DNA of 64,000 bases from Thiohalobacter thiocyanaticus (GTDB taxonomy: Bacteria > Pseudomonadota > Gammaproteobacteria > Thiohalobacterales > Thiohalobacteraceae). Position numbers and translations under genes: made by a program. Within the stretch, counting starts at the first letter, position 1. Every line of letters starts with the position of its first letter. Where the stretch lies: positions 682,001 to 746,000 of the forward strand of contig NZ_QZMU01000001.1 of NCBI RefSeq assembly GCF_003932505.1. Direction: 5' to 3'. Below the pieces are notes generated by a model, which was given only the letters and a program-made list of their open reading frames with translations, made no database searches and had not been told where the DNA came from. Positions 44,250 through 53,340 of the stretch are shown piece by piece.

Positions 44250-44819
44250 CTATTCCTTGGCGCGGGAGATGTACTCGCCGCTGCGGGTATCGACCTTGAG
44301 CGTGTCGCCCACGTCGACGAACAGGGGCACCTGCACCACGGCGCCGGTCTCCAGGGTGGCCGGCTTGGTCGCGCCGGTGGCGGTGTCGCCGCGCACGCCC
44401 GGGTCGGTTTCGGTGACCTGGAGGATGACGTGATTGGGCGGCGTGACCGAGATCGGTTCGCCGTTCCACAGGGTCACCACACACACGTCCTGTTCCTTGA
44501 GCCAGTTCTTCGCGTCGCTGACGGCGGAGTCGCCGGCGCCGACCTGCTCGAAGGTATTGGGATCCATGAAGTACCAGAACTCGCCGTCGCTGTAGAGGTA
44601 CTGCATGTCCACGTCCAGCACGTCCGCCGCCTCCAGGCTCTCGCCGGACTTGAAGGTCTTCTCCCAGACCCGGCCGGTCTTGAGGTTGCGCAGTCTGGTA
44701 CGATTGAACGCCTGCCCCTTGCCGGGCTTGACGAACTCGTTTTCAATGATGGTGCAGGGATCGCCGTCGAGCATGACCTTCAGGCCGCGCTTGAACTCGT
44801 TGGTGCTGTAAGTCGCCAT
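44250..44819 (-). CDS. efp: Elongation factor P
   Basis: Rescues ribosomes stalled at polyproline. 189 residues in three beta-barrel domains. Lys34, the residue that receives beta-lysine, is in [29 protein letters not shown] and [21 protein letters not shown] are family hallmarks in the last domain. Divergent from epmB, with 35 bases between starts. Confidence 0.98.
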   Translation of the reverse strand: MATYSTNEFKRGLKVMLDGDPCTIIENEFVKPGKGQAFNRTRLRNLKTGRVWEKTFKSGESLEAADVLDVDMQYLYSDGEFWYFMDPNTFEQVGAGDSAVSDAKNWLKEQDVCVVTLWNGEPISVTPPNHVILQVTETDPGVRGDTATGATKPATLETGAVVQVPLFVDVGDTLKVDTRSGEYISRAKE

Positions 44820-44854
44820 AAAAAACCTTCCACTTCCAATCCGGACCGGAAATC

Positions 44855-45867
44855 ATGAACAAACCGGCGCGTATCATACCGCGAACCTCCCGTGCAAAGC
44901 ACGCCCGCCAGTGGCAGCAGGCGCTGTCCGGCGCGGTGGACAGCCCTGCCGAACTCGACCGGCGGCTCGGCCTCGCGCCGCGCCCCGCCGCCGGTGCCGC
45001 CCGGGACTTCCGGGTCCGGGTACCCGAAGCCTTCCTGGACCGCATCCGCCCCGGCGATCCGGACGACCCGCTGCTGCGTCAGGTCTTTCCCGACCCGCGC
45101 GAGGACGCGGTCCAGCCCGGCTACTCCACCGACCCGCTGGCCGAGCAGGAGGCCATGGCCGTACCGGGACTGCTGCAGAAATACCCCGGCCGTGCCCTGC
45201 TTACCCTGACCGGCGCCTGCGCCATCCACTGCCGTTATTGTTTCCGTCGCCATTTCCCCTATGCCGAGGCCAGTCCGCGCGGCGCCCGGTGGCAGGCGGT
45301 GCTGGACCACCTGCGGGCGCATCCGGACGTCGAGGAGATCATTCTCAGCGGCGGCGACCCCCTGACCCTGGCCGATGCCGGCTGGCCGCCTGTGTCGCCG
45401 ACCTCGAGGCCGTGCCGCACCTGCAGCGCCTGCGCCTGCATACCCGCACCCCGGTGGTACTGCCCGAGCGGGTCACACCGGCGCTGCTGAACTGGCTGGG
45501 CGGGACCCGCTTCCAGACCCTGGTGGTGGTGCACGTCAACCATGCCAATGAGCTGGATACACCGGCCCGTGACGCCCTGCAGGCGCTGCGCGGCAGCGGC
45601 GCACTGCTGCTCAACCAGGCGGTGCTGCTGGCCGGTGTGAACGATTCGGTGGAGGCGCTGGAGCAGCTCGGCCGGGCACTGATCGCGGCCGGCGTGCTGC
45701 CCTATTACCTGCACCAGCTCGACCCGGTACAGGGGGCAGCGCACTTCGCCGTCAGCGATGCGCGGGCCCGGGAACTCATCACCCGCTTACAGGCACAGTG
45801 TTCCGGTTACCTGATCCCCCGCCTGGTGCGGGAAATCCCCGGCGACCCCGGCAAGACCCCGCTGTGA
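44855..45867 (+). pseudogene. epmB: EF-P lysine 2,3-aminomutase EpmB, one-base frameshift
   Basis: Radical SAM, PLP-dependent enzyme that converts L-lysine to (R)-beta-lysine for EpmA. Cluster motif CAIHCRYCFRRHFPY and IILSGGDPLTLAD are in the first frame; the reading then breaks at LADAG near 45381-45386 and continues in another frame as RLAACVADLEAVPHLQRLRL through HVNHANELD to the end. A single base is missing, most simply one C of an original GCCCGG (LADARLAACV). The total, one base short of 338 codons, matches the family. Sequencing error or recent inactivation. Confidence 0.88.
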
Positions 45868-46038
45868 GGACCGGCGGCCGGAACCGGAAGCGCCCGGTTT
45901 CCCCTGCGCCACGAAATAACATATTATTTTTCCAAACAACCGCTTGGCATGGCAGCCTCAGATCAAGAACAGGGCCGTTCCGCCGACAATAATTCGGTAA
46001 TGCCCATAATATAACCAAGCCAACCAGAGAAGGGAGCC

Positions 46039-47838
46039 ATGGAGCCTCACCTGCCCACGCGCACGCCACCGCAAGCAAGCAGTTTCGACACCCGCCCTGC
46101 CCAGCTCGAGCAATGGATCAGCCAGCTGCCGGTGCTCAATGTCGGGGAAACCACCCGCCAGCTGTTCTCCGCCCTGATCGAAATGAACCAGCTCGACATC
46201 GGTGTCCAACAGCGCTTCAGGGCTCTGGAACTGCTGCGACCCTGCATCCTGAATGCGGTCGAGGCCATGCAGAAGCATTATGTCGGTCAGCCGCTGCCGC
46301 TGTCGGACAAGGGCCGCAAGGTGCTGGAGCTCAGCGAGGCCCTGCTCAACCAGCTCGCCTCCGGCTACCGCATCTGCATCGCGGACGAAGACACAAAGAA
46401 TGTGCTGCGCAAGGACAAGAAGCTGTTCACCCTGGCCGTTCACCGCGCCCTGACCGCGCTGGGCGACAGCCTGTTGCGCGCCTACCTGGTCTATGCGCCC
46501 TGCCCGCCCGGTCTGTGGCGAACCCTGCACCAGCTCTACGTTCTGGCCGAGGAACGTTCCCTCGGACACTCGCCCGTGCGCACCGGGGACGGGGAGACGG
46601 TCGCCGAAACCATCAGCGGCGTCTACAAACAGCTGCTGCTGCTCGCGCTGACCTCACCCTACCGACTGCGCCAGGGCGAGGTCAGCGCCATCCACACCGC
46701 GCTGAGGCACTGGGCCGAACTGGTCAGCCTGGAGGATTATGTCCAGCCCAAGAGCCCGGACCAGATCTTCATTGTCAGCCTGGACAGTGACGATCCGCCC
46801 ACCTACCTGGTCCTGCGTCACCAGAACTATCACCGCCGCAACTGCCGGCTGCTGGACACGGCGCAACTGGCCGAGGCCGCCCGGGCCGAACTGGATGCGC
46901 TCCAGCAGGGCGGCCGGCGCAGCACCGATCTGCGCGCCGACACCCTGCGTCGGCTGATGCTGGCCTGGGGCGTGATGCCCAAGCGCCGCTTCAGCCGCAT
47001 GCAGCAGGGTTCGAAGGCGGTCGTCGCCATCGGCCTGAGCCCGGTACACCATTTCATCAGCGGCGGCGCGGCCTTCGAGTCCGGTCCCCGCGCCGAAGCC
47101 GAGCTGGAGGAAAAGGCCAGGTTCACCGCCACCGAACCCAGCGACCAGCGCAACGAGCTGCCCGACGTGTGGGACCTGCGCGCCACCCGGCGCTGGCAGA
47201 CCGACGAGTTCAGCGTGCGCATGGTGGAAATGACCGCAGACGTGGAGCCCGCCACCGAACCCCCTGAGGGCAGGGACGCGCAGGCGGAATACGCCACCCA
47301 TGCCTGGCGCATGGTCAATGTCAGCGCCGGCGGCTACTGTCTGCTATGGGACAGCCACGACAGTACCGATGCCCAGGTCGGCGAGCTGATCGGCATCCAT
47401 GAGGCGGCCGGCGATGACGAGGAAGGCGATCTCCCGCAACTGGCACTGGGCATTATCCGCTGGATGAAATGCCCGCCGGGACAGGGGGTGGAGATGGGGG
47501 TGCAGATGCTCTCGCCCGGAGCCGTGGCCGTGGCCACCCAGGTCGTGCGCGAAAACCGGGAAATGCATTTCATGCGCAGCCTGCTGCTGCCCGAGATCCG
47601 TCAGCTGAACCAGCCGGCCACCCTGATCACCCCGACCCTGCCCTACCAGGCCAGCGACCAGGTCAATGTGCACTCGCACGGCAAGCTGGCGCAGGTACGT
47701 CTGACCAAGCTGCTGGAGAACACCGGATCCTTTGCCCAGTTCCAGTTCACCGCCCTGGACGAACAGACCGAACGCAGCGAGCCGGATTACCCGGCCATGT
47801 CGCCGGAAGACTTCGCGTCCCTGTGGAAAGAAATATAA
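46039..47838 (+). CDS. PilZ-like c-di-GMP-binding domain protein
   Basis: 599 residues, soluble, no signal peptide. The N-terminal 400 residues are helical and lack a known enzymatic motif. The C-terminal part has NVSAGGYCLLWD near residue 430, which fits the PilZ consensus (D/N)xSxxG, followed by a beta-rich region (IIRWMKCPPGQGVEMGVQML). Proteins of this layout are often labelled molecular chaperone or cyclic-di-GMP-binding. A ligand-binding Arg pair upstream of the motif is not obvious, so binding is tentative. GAAGGGAG precedes ATG. An A/T-rich stretch at 45915-45935 may hold its promoter. Confidence 0.7.
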   Translation: MEPHLPTRTPPQASSFDTRPAQLEQWISQLPVLNVGETTRQLFSALIEMNQLDIGVQQRFRALELLRPCILNAVEAMQKHYVGQPLPLSDKGRKVLELSEALLNQLASGYRICIADEDTKNVLRKDKKLFTLAVHRALTALGDSLLRAYLVYAPCPPGLWRTLHQLYVLAEERSLGHSPVRTGDGETVAETISGVYKQLLLLALTSPYRLRQGEVSAIHTALRHWAELVSLEDYVQPKSPDQIFIVSLDSDDPPTYLVLRHQNYHRRNCRLLDTAQLAEAARAELDALQQGGRRSTDLRADTLRRLMLAWGVMPKRRFSRMQQGSKAVVAIGLSPVHHFISGGAAFESGPRAEAELEEKARFTATEPSDQRNELPDVWDLRATRRWQTDEFSVRMVEMTADVEPATEPPEGRDAQAEYATHAWRMVNVSAGGYCLLWDSHDSTDAQVGELIGIHEAAGDDEEGDLPQLALGIIRWMKCPPGQGVEMGVQMLSPGAVAVATQVVRENREMHFMRSLLLPEIRQLNQPATLITPTLPYQASDQVNVHSHGKLAQVRLTKLLENTGSFAQFQFTALDEQTERSEPDYPAMSPEDFASLWKEI

Positions 47839-47855
47839 AGCAGGGATCGTAGCGT

Positions 47856-47926
47856 AGGTCGGATTAGCCCAAAGGGCGTAATCCGACATCCGCGGACTGT
47901 CGGGTTACGCTACGCTAACCCGACCT
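47856..47926. repeat. GGTCGGATTAG/CTAACCCGACC palindromic repeat
   Basis: AGGTCGGATTAGCCC opens and GCTAACCCGACCT closes; internal TAATCCGACA and TGTCGGGTTA are complementary. A widespread type of gammaproteobacterial intergenic repeat. Between convergent genes; also seen diverged at 30207-30280. Confidence 0.8.
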
Positions 47927-47956
47927 ACCCACTGGTGGGGTACGGGGGTTCCTGAT

Positions 47957-48478
47957 TCAATAAATCGCCTCGAACACCGCCGGATAGACCACCCGGCCGC
48001 CGCCGGCGAGGGCTCCCTCGACCAGCTCCATCGCGGTGACGGCGTCCTCCGGGACGGGCAGATTGGTGGTGATGTTGAACTGACTGCCGGACTTGAAGCC
48101 GAAGCGCTCGTAGTAATCCGGCCGTCCGGCAATGACGATGGCGGTGTAGCGCATGTCGCGGGCGCGGTTGACGGCGGCCTGCATCAGGGCCACACCGATG
48201 CCGCGGTGGGACTGGGACGGCACCACCGACATGGGACCGAGCACCAGCACCGACTTGCGCCCGCCCTCGCCTTCCAGCACCGCCCTGGACAGCAGCAGGT
48301 GCCCGACGATGCGGCCGTTGATTTCGGCGACCAACGACAGGTCGCGGATAAAATCCGGCGACCGTCGCATGGCATCGACCAGCTGCGTCTCGGCGTCGCC
48401 TTCGAAGGCGCTGAGATTGACTACATCGATGGCCTTGACGTCTTCAGGGCTTTCCGCGCGGACGATGACCTCTTCCAT
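47957..48478 (-). CDS. GNAT family N-acetyltransferase (YhbS-like)
   Basis: 173 residues. The acetyl-CoA loop is SQSHRGIGVALMQAAVNRA (Q/RxxGxG/A), preceded by LGPMSVVPS and followed by GRPDYYERFGF. Similar to YhbS-type acetyltransferases; substrate unknown. ATG 48478 is favoured because AGGGGAG is about eight bases upstream; GTG 48487 lies inside that site. Confidence 0.88.
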   Translation of the reverse strand: MEEVIVRAESPEDVKAIDVVNLSAFEGDAETQLVDAMRRSPDFIRDLSLVAEINGRIVGHLLLSRAVLEGEGGRKSVLVLGPMSVVPSQSHRGIGVALMQAAVNRARDMRYTAIVIAGRPDYYERFGFKSGSQFNITTNLPVPEDAVTAMELVEGALAGGGRVVYPAVFEAIY

Positions 48479-48591
48479 CCGAATCACTCCCCTTGTTTTC
48501 GCTTGTCCTGCCTTCTACCTTAGCACGCCGCCCGCGGCCGGGGCAGTCATCCGGCCGTAAAAATGCGCGATTCCGCCGGCGGCCGCGGCGG

Positions 48592-48619
48592 TCAAGAGAA
48601 TTCACATTCCTGCCGATAA
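48592..48619 (+). promoter_or_regulatory. Possible sigma-28 (FliA) promoter before fimX
   Basis: GCCGATAA (48612-48619) is an exact FliA -10 and TCAAGAGA (48592-48599) a partial -35 (TAAAGTTT), 12 bases apart versus 11 in the consensus. It is about 80 bases before the GTG start. Chance occurrence of the octamer in a window this size is not negligible. Confidence 0.3.
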
Positions 48620-48697
48620 GGGGTAGTTTAGTGGACCCGGCCACGGCGGCCCATGCGACCGCCCCGGGCTCTAATGGACTGACAAGCCGGAGGGAGC

Positions 48698-50788
48698 GTG
48701 ACTGGCAACGAAGATGTACTGCGCCTGATTATCATCGAGGAATCCCAGAACGACGCCGAGGCCATTGCCAATATCCTGCGCAATGCCGGCCACGTCGTGC
48801 GTTACCAGTACGCGGACAGCCTCGAGGCCACGGCCGAGGCGCTGGAACAGCAGCTGCCCGATCTGATCATCCTGGCCCAGGGCCAGGCGGCGGTGCCCAT
48901 GAGCGACCTGCAGGGTCTGCTCGAGCAACACGGCCCCGAGACCCCCGTCGTGTTCATCGGCGACACTGCCGAGGAGCCGCAGACCATCGCCGCCCTGGAG
49001 GCCGGCGCTGCCGACCTGGTCAGCTACGACCAGCCCGACCACCTGCGCCTGGTGGTGGCCCGCGAGCAGGCCAACCTGCTCATGCGCCGCGAACTGCAGC
49101 GATTCCGCATCTGTCACGAGGAGAGCGAGAAACGCTGCCGCTCGCTGCTGGACAGCTCGCGCGACGCCATCGCCTACGTCCACGACGGCATGCACATCTA
49201 CGCCAACCAGTCGTACCTGGAAATGTTCGGCTTCGACAACATCGAGGAGATCGAGGGCCATCCCATCATGGACATGGTGGCCCCCGACGATACCAGCCGC
49301 TTCAAGGAATTCCTGCGCAACTACAACAGGCAGGAGCAGAAGGTCGATGACCTGGAGGTGCAGTGCATCAGCGTCCCGCGGGGCAATTTCAAGGCGGTGA
49401 TGGAATTCTCGCCGGCCTCGATCGAGGGTGAAATCTGTACCCAGATCGTGATCCGCGACCAGGCCGTCGGCGACCCCGAGCTGGCGCAGAAGCTGCAGTT
49501 TCTCAGCAAGCAGGACATCCTCACCGGCCTGTACAACCGCCAGTACTTCCTCGAGGAGGTCGAACTGGCCGTATCCGACGCCCAGGCCGGCTCCACCGAA
49601 TCACACCTGCTCTATCTCCTGCTGGACAACTTCAAGGGCGTGAAGGACACGGTAGGCCTGGTCGGCAGCGACCTGGTGATCAAGGATATCGCCGACCTGA
49701 TCCGGGTCAAGCTGGGCGAGCAGGGCCTGGCTGCGCGCTTCGGCGACAACTCCTTCACCCTGTTGCTCAACCAGGGCGATCTCAACGCCGCCCAGGCACT
49801 GGCCGAGGCCCTGCGCCACGCCATCGAAGAGCATATCTTCGACATCGAGGGACGCACCCTGACCCTCACCGCCAGCATCGGCATCAGCCCGGTCACCGAA
49901 AGCGTGCCGGACGCCCACGAGGCGATCTCGCGCGCCGACCTGGCCTGCGAGGTGGCCCGCTCGGCAGGCGGCAACCGGGTGCATCTGCACAACCCGGTCA
50001 CCGACGAACAGCTCGGGCGCGAACGCGAACAACAGTGGAAGCAGTCCATCAGCGAGGCACTGGAACAGGACCGTTTCAGCCTCATGTACCAGCCCATCGT
50101 CAGCCTGCACGGCGATCCGGCCGAGCGCTACGAGATCCTGCTGCGCATGCGCGACGGCGAGGGCGAGGAGGTCCCGCCGGGACAGTTCCTGCCGGTCGCC
50201 CGCCAGACCGGGCAGATCGTGGACATCGACCGCTGGGTCATCCGCGAGGCCATCGCCCGGCTGGCCGAGCGTCGCCGCGAGGGTCACGACACGGTCTTTT
50301 TCATCAAGCTGTCCGGTCCGACCCTGGACGATCCCGAACTGCCGCTGTGGATCAACGAACAGCTCAAGTCCGCCCACCTGTCGGGTTCATCCGTGGTGTT
50401 CGAAATCGCCGAGAAGGAGGCCGCCGATCACCTCAAGCACACCAAGGCCTTCATGAAGTCCATGGAGAGCATCCACTGCAAGACCTCGCTGGAGCACTTC
50501 GGCGGCGGACCCAACTCCTTCCAGCTGCTCAAGCACCTGCCGGTGAACTTTCTCAAGATCGACGGCGCCCATATCCACAACCTGGCCTCGGACGAGAACA
50601 ACCAGGCCATGGTCCGCTCCATCGTCGACATGGCCGCCTCCATGCAGAAGGAATGCATCGCCGAGTTCGTCGAGGACGCCAGCAGCCTGACCGTGCTGTT
50701 CCAGCTCGGCATCCCCTTCATCCAGGGCTACTTCCTGCAGGAGCCGCACCCGGGGATGGACTACGACTTCACCGAGGAGTCGATCTAG
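48698..50788 (+). CDS. fimX: FimX-type c-di-GMP effector (REC-PAS-GGDEF-EAL, degenerate)
   Basis: 696 residues, the same domain order and length as Pseudomonas FimX, which controls type IV pilus assembly and twitching. REC-like (1-130, with DLIILAQG in place of a phospho-acceptor Asp), PAS (about 140-260; SSRDAIAYVHDGMHIYANQSY is shared with FimX apart from a few residues), degenerate GGDEF (ARFGDNSF near 350) and degenerate EAL (YEILLRM near 475). Neither active site should work, so it would bind c-di-GMP through the EAL domain. It ends MDYDFTEESI, as FimX ends MDYDFS. GTG start with GGAGGGAGC upstream. Confidence 0.88.
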   Translation: MTGNEDVLRLIIIEESQNDAEAIANILRNAGHVVRYQYADSLEATAEALEQQLPDLIILAQGQAAVPMSDLQGLLEQHGPETPVVFIGDTAEEPQTIAALEAGAADLVSYDQPDHLRLVVAREQANLLMRRELQRFRICHEESEKRCRSLLDSSRDAIAYVHDGMHIYANQSYLEMFGFDNIEEIEGHPIMDMVAPDDTSRFKEFLRNYNRQEQKVDDLEVQCISVPRGNFKAVMEFSPASIEGEICTQIVIRDQAVGDPELAQKLQFLSKQDILTGLYNRQYFLEEVELAVSDAQAGSTESHLLYLLLDNFKGVKDTVGLVGSDLVIKDIADLIRVKLGEQGLAARFGDNSFTLLLNQGDLNAAQALAEALRHAIEEHIFDIEGRTLTLTASIGISPVTESVPDAHEAISRADLACEVARSAGGNRVHLHNPVTDEQLGREREQQWKQSISEALEQDRFSLMYQPIVSLHGDPAERYEILLRMRDGEGEEVPPGQFLPVARQTGQIVDIDRWVIREAIARLAERRREGHDTVFFIKLSGPTLDDPELPLWINEQLKSAHLSGSSVVFEIAEKEAADHLKHTKAFMKSMESIHCKTSLEHFGGGPNSFQLLKHLPVNFLKIDGAHIHNLASDENNQAMVRSIVDMAASMQKECIAEFVEDASSLTVLFQLGIPFIQGYFLQEPHPGMDYDFTEESI

Positions 50789-50823
50789 GCCTTCGCGCTG
50801 GAAACACAGAGAACGCCGCCCGA

Positions 50824-52070
50824 CTAGCGGCTCTCCAGCAGATGCGACACCAGGCCGTCGGCCAGCTTGGGCTCGAACCAGGTCGACTTGGGCGGCATCA
50901 CCTCGCCGGCATCGGCCACCGCCATCAGTTCGGACATGGGCGTGGGGTACATGGAGAAGGCCACGACCATCTCGCCGCTATCGACCCGCTGCTGCAGACC
51001 CTCCAGGCCGCGGATACCGCCGACGAAGTCGATCCGGGAGTCGCGGCGCGGATCGGTGATGCCGAGCACGGGTTCGAGCAGGTTGTCGGCCAGCAGGCTC
51101 ACATCCAGGCGCCTGACCGGGTCGTCCTTCGGGATCAGGTCGTCCTTGATGCGCAACCGATACCACCGCCCTTCCAGGTACATGCCGAACTCGGCCGGGT
51201 GCGCCGGCTTGACGGGCGCGTCACTGGGACTGGCCTCGAATGACTGGCTCACTGCATCCAGGAACTCATCCGGGGACAGGTCGTTGAGGTCCTTCACTAC
51301 CCGGTTGTAGTCAAAGATGCCATCTGTTCGTGCGGGAAGATCACGGACAGGAAGTAGTTGTAGGGTTCTTCGCCGGTGTGATTCGGATTGGCTTCCCTGC
51401 GGGCCGCAGCGACGCGCGAGGCCGAGGCCGAGCGGTGGTGGCCGTCGGCGATGTAGAGATTGGGCATGGCGTCGAAACGGGCGGTGATGTCATCGATGAT
51501 GCCCTGATCCCGCACCACCCACAGCTTGTGACCGATGCCGTCGTCGGCCACGATATCCACGTCCGGCGCGCCCGTGGCGGCGGATTCGAGCAGGGCATCG
51601 ACCTGCGCTTCGGAGCGATAGGCCAGCAGCACCGGGCCGGTCTGGGCGTCCAGGGCGTCGATCTGGCGCACCCGGTCGTCTTCCTTGTCGGGGCGGGTGA
51701 ACTCGTGCTTGCGGATGCGGTTGCTGTCGTAGTCCTCGACCGAGGCCACCGCGACCAGGCCGGTCTGGGTGTGATCGCCCATGTGCAGACGGTAGACGTA
51801 ATAGCAGGGCTTGTCGTCCTGCACCAGCACGCCCTCCTCGCGCATGCGCTGGAAGCTCTCCGCCGCCTTGGCGTAGACCTCGGGCGCATAGGGATCGGTA
51901 CCCTCGGGCAGGTCGATTTCGGGCTTGGAGATGTGCAGAAAGCTGTAGGGTCTGCCCTCGGCACGGCTGCGGGCCTCGGCGCTGTTGAGGACGTCATAGG
52001 GCGGGGCGCAGACATCGCCGGCGCGGCCGTCGACGGGGCGCAGGCCGGCAAAGGGTCGGATCAGGCTCAT
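50824..52070 (-). pseudogene. DUF1015 family protein, one-base frameshift
   Basis: About 415 codons, normal length for DUF1015 (function unknown; a HipA/kinase-like fold has been suggested). First frame: MSLIRPFAGLRPVDGRAGDV, APPYDVLN, YIADGHHRSASASRV, ending in NYFLSVIFPHEQM. The frame then breaks near 51310-51325 and continues as IFDYNRVVKDLNDLSPDEF and EFGMYLEGRWYRLRIKDD to the stop at 50824. One missing base would restore it. The HHRSA segment is the family's signature. Confidence 0.85.
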
Positions 52071-52150
52071 TACGGCTTCCTTATGCTTGCTCGTGGAAAG
52101 CCGCGTATTGTACTGGATCGGGCCGGCGGTTTCAGGTCCGCTCCAAGCGC

Positions 52151-52288
52151 CTAGGGAACCTCCGGTTATTATCCTTCCCGTCATTCCCGCGAAGGCGGGA
52201 ATGCAGGCGTTGCAGAGACATGGCTCCACCTGGAGCCTGTGCCGGCGCAGGCCGATAGGGACATAACGAAAAATCAGAGGTTCCCTAG
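52151..52288. mobile_element. Putative MITE-like element with 12-bp terminal inverted repeats
   Basis: A 138-base segment bounded by CTAGGGAACCTC (52151-52162) and its exact complement at 52277-52288, with a GTCATTCC palindrome (52179-52207) inside and no gene. The right repeat contains the htpX stop codon. Small non-autonomous elements look like this; no transposase with matching ends is in the window. Confidence 0.6.
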
Positions 52289-53172
52289 TCCTGTGCGGCC
52301 TTGAGCGCAGCAATGCGCTCCTCCAGCGGCGGATGCGACATGAACAGGCGCTTGAGCCCCCGGCCGATGGGCCCGGAGATACCGAAGGCGGCCATCCGGT
52401 CCGGCAGATGCGGCCGGTCCGCCGACTGGCGCAACCGCTCCAGCGCGGCGATCATGGACCCGCGGCCGGCCAGCCGCGCGCCGCCGGCATCGGCGCGGAA
52501 CTCGCGCCGGCGCGAGAACCACATGACGATGGCGCTGGCCAGTATCCCCAGCACGATCTCGGCGATGATGGCGGTGATCCAGAAGGCCGGCCCGTGGCCG
52601 CGCTCGACCTTGAATACCGCCCGGTCGACCACATGACCGATCACCCGCGACAGGAAGATCACGAAGGTGTTCACCACGCCCTGGATCAGGGCCAGGGTGA
52701 CCATGTCGCCGTTGGCCACGTGGCTGATCTCGTGGGCCAGTACCGCCTCGGCCTCCTCCCGGCGCATGCCGCGCAGCAGCCCGGTGCTGACCGCGACCAG
52801 CGAGCGGCGCTTGCTGGGGCCGGTGGCGAAGGCGTTGATGTCGGGCGCGTCATAGACGGCCACCTCCGGCAGGGGGATGCCGGCCTGGCGGGCCTGGCGC
52901 TGGACGGTCTCCACCAGCCACTGCTCGGTGGCGTCCCGCGGCCGCTCGATGACCCGGGCGCCGGTCATGCGCTTCGCCGTCCAGCGGGAAATCATCAGCG
53001 AAATCAGCGCACCGCCGAAGCCGATCACGGCGGAGAAGATCAGCAGGGCAGTGAAGTCCAGCCCCACCCCCTGCTCGTCCAGGATCCGCTCCACGCCGAG
53101 CAGGCGCAGGGTGATGCTGAGGACGACGATAATCGCCAGGTTGGTGGCGAGAAACAGAAAAACACGTTTCAT
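52285..53172 (-). CDS. htpX: Zinc metalloprotease HtpX
   Basis: Membrane M48 protease that degrades misfolded membrane proteins. 295 residues. Two N-terminal helices, zinc motif HEISH (147-151), third ligand Glu in [13 protein letters not shown], two more helices (about 165-215). Stop TAG at 52285-52287 lies in the terminal repeat of the MITE-like element, so the last codons may have been altered by its insertion; the C-terminus [13 protein letters not shown] is nonetheless family-like. Confidence 0.96.
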   Translation of the reverse strand: MKRVFLFLATNLAIIVVLSITLRLLGVERILDEQGVGLDFTALLIFSAVIGFGGALISLMISRWTAKRMTGARVIERPRDATEQWLVETVQRQARQAGIPLPEVAVYDAPDINAFATGPSKRRSLVAVSTGLLRGMRREEAEAVLAHEISHVANGDMVTLALIQGVVNTFVIFLSRVIGHVVDRAVFKVERGHGPAFWITAIIAEIVLGILASAIVMWFSRRREFRADAGGARLAGRGSMIAALERLRQSADRPHLPDRMAAFGISGPIGRGLKRLFMSHPPLEERIAALKAAQD

Positions 53173-53203
53173 CTATGGGTTTCCTCGACCGTTTCCGGCA
53201 ACA

Positions 53204-53236
53204 TTGACAAGCCAGCACAAAAATCCAACGTATAAT
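53204..53236 (+). promoter_or_regulatory. Possible promoter for the adenylate cyclase gene
   Basis: A consensus TATAAT at 53231-53236 and TTGACA at 53204-53209, but 21 bases apart (17 is ideal). The gap between htpX and the cyclase is divergent and must hold promoters. Confidence 0.35.
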
Positions 53237-53340
53237 GGCGTTATACTTGCATTCAGTGTTCGCGCCACGACGGCGATTGCCTTATGGGGGCGCCGGCGGG
53301 TATTTTCAAGCCAGACACAGGATTACGCCAGTCTTCAATC

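Noticed and set aside
45868..46038. tRNA or small RNA gene before the PilZ-like gene
   Set aside because: No cloverleaf or terminator pattern; likely just the promoter region.
53173..53220. Heat-shock (sigma-32) promoter upstream of htpX
   Set aside because: No CTTGAA/CCCAT pair at proper spacing before the start.
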